A stretch of DNA of 25,496 nucleotides. Origin: Bacteroidia bacterium (GTDB lineage Bacteria > Bacteroidota > Bacteroidia > Bacteroidales > Azobacteroidaceae). The translations under genes were made by a program, and so were the position numbers. Shown in pieces: positions 24,230 to 25,496 of this stretch; positions within the stretch are counted from its first letter, which is position 1, and every line of letters begins with the position of its first letter. The stretch spans positions 1 to 25,496 of the forward strand of contig BNWW01000033.1 of assembly GCA_025999115.1 (NCBI GenBank), in the 5' to 3' direction. A model generated the notes under the pieces. The model had not been told where the DNA came from, searched no databases, and saw nothing but the letters and a program-made list of their open reading frames with translations.

Positions 24230-25496
24230 ATGAAAAAGATAACAATAACGGCATTACTGATATGTCTATCGATCGGGGCTATATATTCCCAGATAGCCAC
24301 AGTTTCGGTCAGTTACGGGAGTTCAAGTACATCGGGCACATACACCGTCCCGCGCATCCCTGGCGCCACAAATTCGGTCATTCAGTTATGGGGCGGCGGC
24401 GGTCGCGGGGGTGATCATACATTGTCCTGGAACAAGACGGAGATGTGTTATTTTGGCGGTGGCGGCGGCGGCGCCTTTACACAGATGAGTATCGCCGGCA
24501 CCCCGTTTGATATTACCACCGGTGTCCGTATCATTTATGTAGCCTCCGGTAATTCTCATGCGGCTACGACTTTTGCGGAAAGTATCCGCGCGGAAAGCGG
24601 CAGGAACGGCGGCAACGACAGTTCCTCGGGGGGTTCAGGCGGTTCGAAAAGCACCTCTCCTTCCGGCGTGCAGTCTTATAAAGGCGGCAACGGCGGCAAC
24701 GGCGTAGGTTATCTGTTTCCTTCGGGCGGTTATAAAGGCGGCCAGGGGGGCGCCTCAGCCGGCTTGAATAGCGGATGGGCGGCTGTGAGCGGTCAAAACG
24801 GCGGCAACGGATACAGTTCCAATAACAATTACAGTAACGGCCTGCTCTATTATCTTGGTAACGGTGGCGGCGGATCGGAAACCTATGAGAACGGCAAATC
24901 CGGCTCTTGGCCTGGTGGCGGCGGCGGTGGCGGCAAGACTGGTCTTGCCGCCGTTGAAGTTCATGCCCCCGGCAACGGCGCCAACGGGCGAGCAATCCTT
25001 AACTTTAATTATCCGGTAACGACTACCCAGCCTGAGTTATCCGTCGGCTTGCCCGAACACAACTGTTTCGACGGTCCGGTCACCCTCTCTCTGTCCGATG
25101 CCGCCAATTATACGGATATCAAATGGTTTAAGAATGGCGTTCAAATTCCTTCCAACAACAATTTATCGACCTGCACGGTCAATTTGGTAAGCTCCTCTTC
25201 CACGGATGGCTATTACGTGACGGGCAAACGCAAAGCCCTTGTTTACCAGTTCCCCGGCTCCGACTTTATCGCAGTGAGCGGCGGCGGCAGCAATGTAACT
25301 GCGAGCGGCTCCACCCTGACCATCCTGGCCTCGTCTGATATGCAATCGCGTACCGTTTACTTTACCCTGGCCACCTCCCTGAATATCACCTTCAAAAGCA
25401 ATTATTCACAGGTAACGACCAAAGGGGAAACGACCGTTTATGTTCCGGCGAATAACGTAGAAATAGATTTGGATACCATCCTCCGGGATAAACCGG
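24230..25496 (+). CDS. Glycine-rich exported protein, partial (runs off window)
   Basis: Open from ATG 24230-24232 to the window end (422 codons, no stop). The signal peptide MKKITITALLICLSIGAIYS is followed by Gln. The glycine-rich domain has LWGGGGRGGD, CYFGGGGGGAF, KGGNGGNG, GNGGGGSE and WPGGGGGGGK. An Ig-like part follows with HNCFDGPVTLSL, IKWFKNG and YYVTGKRKALVYQF, which lines up with NICGTTTLSI, EWYKVG and YYVTAERRAMAFEF of the protein at 19366. It is therefore a paralogue in the same place relative to a FISUMP gene. Its codons prefer GGC, CTG and ACC far more than its relatives, and G+C rises after about 24290. A C-terminal T9SS signal is expected beyond the edge but not seen. Confidence 0.8.
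   Translation, partial: MKKITITALLICLSIGAIYSQIATVSVSYGSSSTSGTYTVPRIPGATNSVIQLWGGGGRGGDHTLSWNKTEMCYFGGGGGGAFTQMSIAGTPFDITTGVRIIYVASGNSHAATTFAESIRAESGRNGGNDSSSGGSGGSKSTSPSGVQSYKGGNGGNGVGYLFPSGGYKGGQGGASAGLNSGWAAVSGQNGGNGYSSNNNYSNGLLYYLGNGGGGSETYENGKSGSWPGGGGGGGKTGLAAVEVHAPGNGANGRAILNFNYPVTTTQPELSVGLPEHNCFDGPVTLSLSDAANYTDIKWFKNGVQIPSNNNLSTCTVNLVSSSSTDGYYVTGKRKALVYQFPGSDFIAVSGGGSNVTASGSTLTILASSDMQSRTVYFTLATSLNITFKSNYSQVTTKGETTVYVPANNVEIDLDTILRDKP

Noticed and set aside
24217..24414. 65-codon plus-strand frame starting just before the last gene
   Set aside because: It overlaps out of frame with the signal peptide and glycine-rich start at 24230, which has clear paralogy; this frame has none.
24650..24970. 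Repeated GGC-GGC-AAC blocks as a CRISPR or satellite array
   Set aside because: The units are short, irregular and in frame with glycine-rich coding sequence; there are no spacers.
24564..24995. 143-codon Arg-rich minus-strand frame
   Set aside because: It is the reverse of GGC-rich glycine codons in the partial glycine-rich gene and is not a real protein.

Overview
The window looks like chromosomal DNA from a member of the Bacteroidota, most likely the order Bacteroidales. The evidence is the gene set (GldH, RicT, two-subunit methylmalonyl-CoA mutase, a type IX secretion C-terminal signal, FISUMP proteins), repeated TAnnTTTG promoter boxes just upstream of genes, and the near absence of Shine-Dalgarno sequences.

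Layout. Bases 1-460 hold no intact gene: there are inverted repeats and the decayed remains of an AAA-ATPase-like (PF09820 type) gene. From 524 to 3367, on the minus strand, lie holB, ricT and gldH. A divergent plus-strand operon (3520-6268) encodes a lyxose/mannose-type isomerase, a PfkB-family kinase and a class II aldolase, together a plausible route from a free sugar to triose phosphates. It converges on gpsA and lysS (6278-8798). Next on the minus strand is a tight operon (8876-12245): prfB (with a programmed +1 frameshift), a 54-residue small ORF, a RelE/ParE-like protein, murB and a PhnP-like metallo-hydrolase. The small ORF and the RelE/ParE-like gene resemble a toxin-antitoxin pair embedded among housekeeping genes. 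From 12288 to 17898 is the methylmalonyl-CoA mutase locus, where mutA and mutB are separated by a UbiA/MenA-type prenyltransferase and a CPBP-family membrane protease. mutA carries an in-frame palindromic repeat.

From 18205 to the right edge the plus strand holds four consecutive genes for exported proteins: FISUMP protein, large glycine-rich protein with a T9SS-type C-terminus, a second FISUMP protein, and a second glycine-rich protein cut by the window end. They form a tandemly duplicated two-gene unit, probably cell-surface or secreted. All four predicted mature proteins begin with Gln. The last gene is visibly richer in G+C than its relatives.

The most notable items are the palindromic element inside mutA, the duplicated FISUMP/glycine-rich pair, the TA-like pair between prfB and murB, and the split mutase operon. 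No rRNA, tRNA, CRISPR array or intact insertion sequence was recognised.
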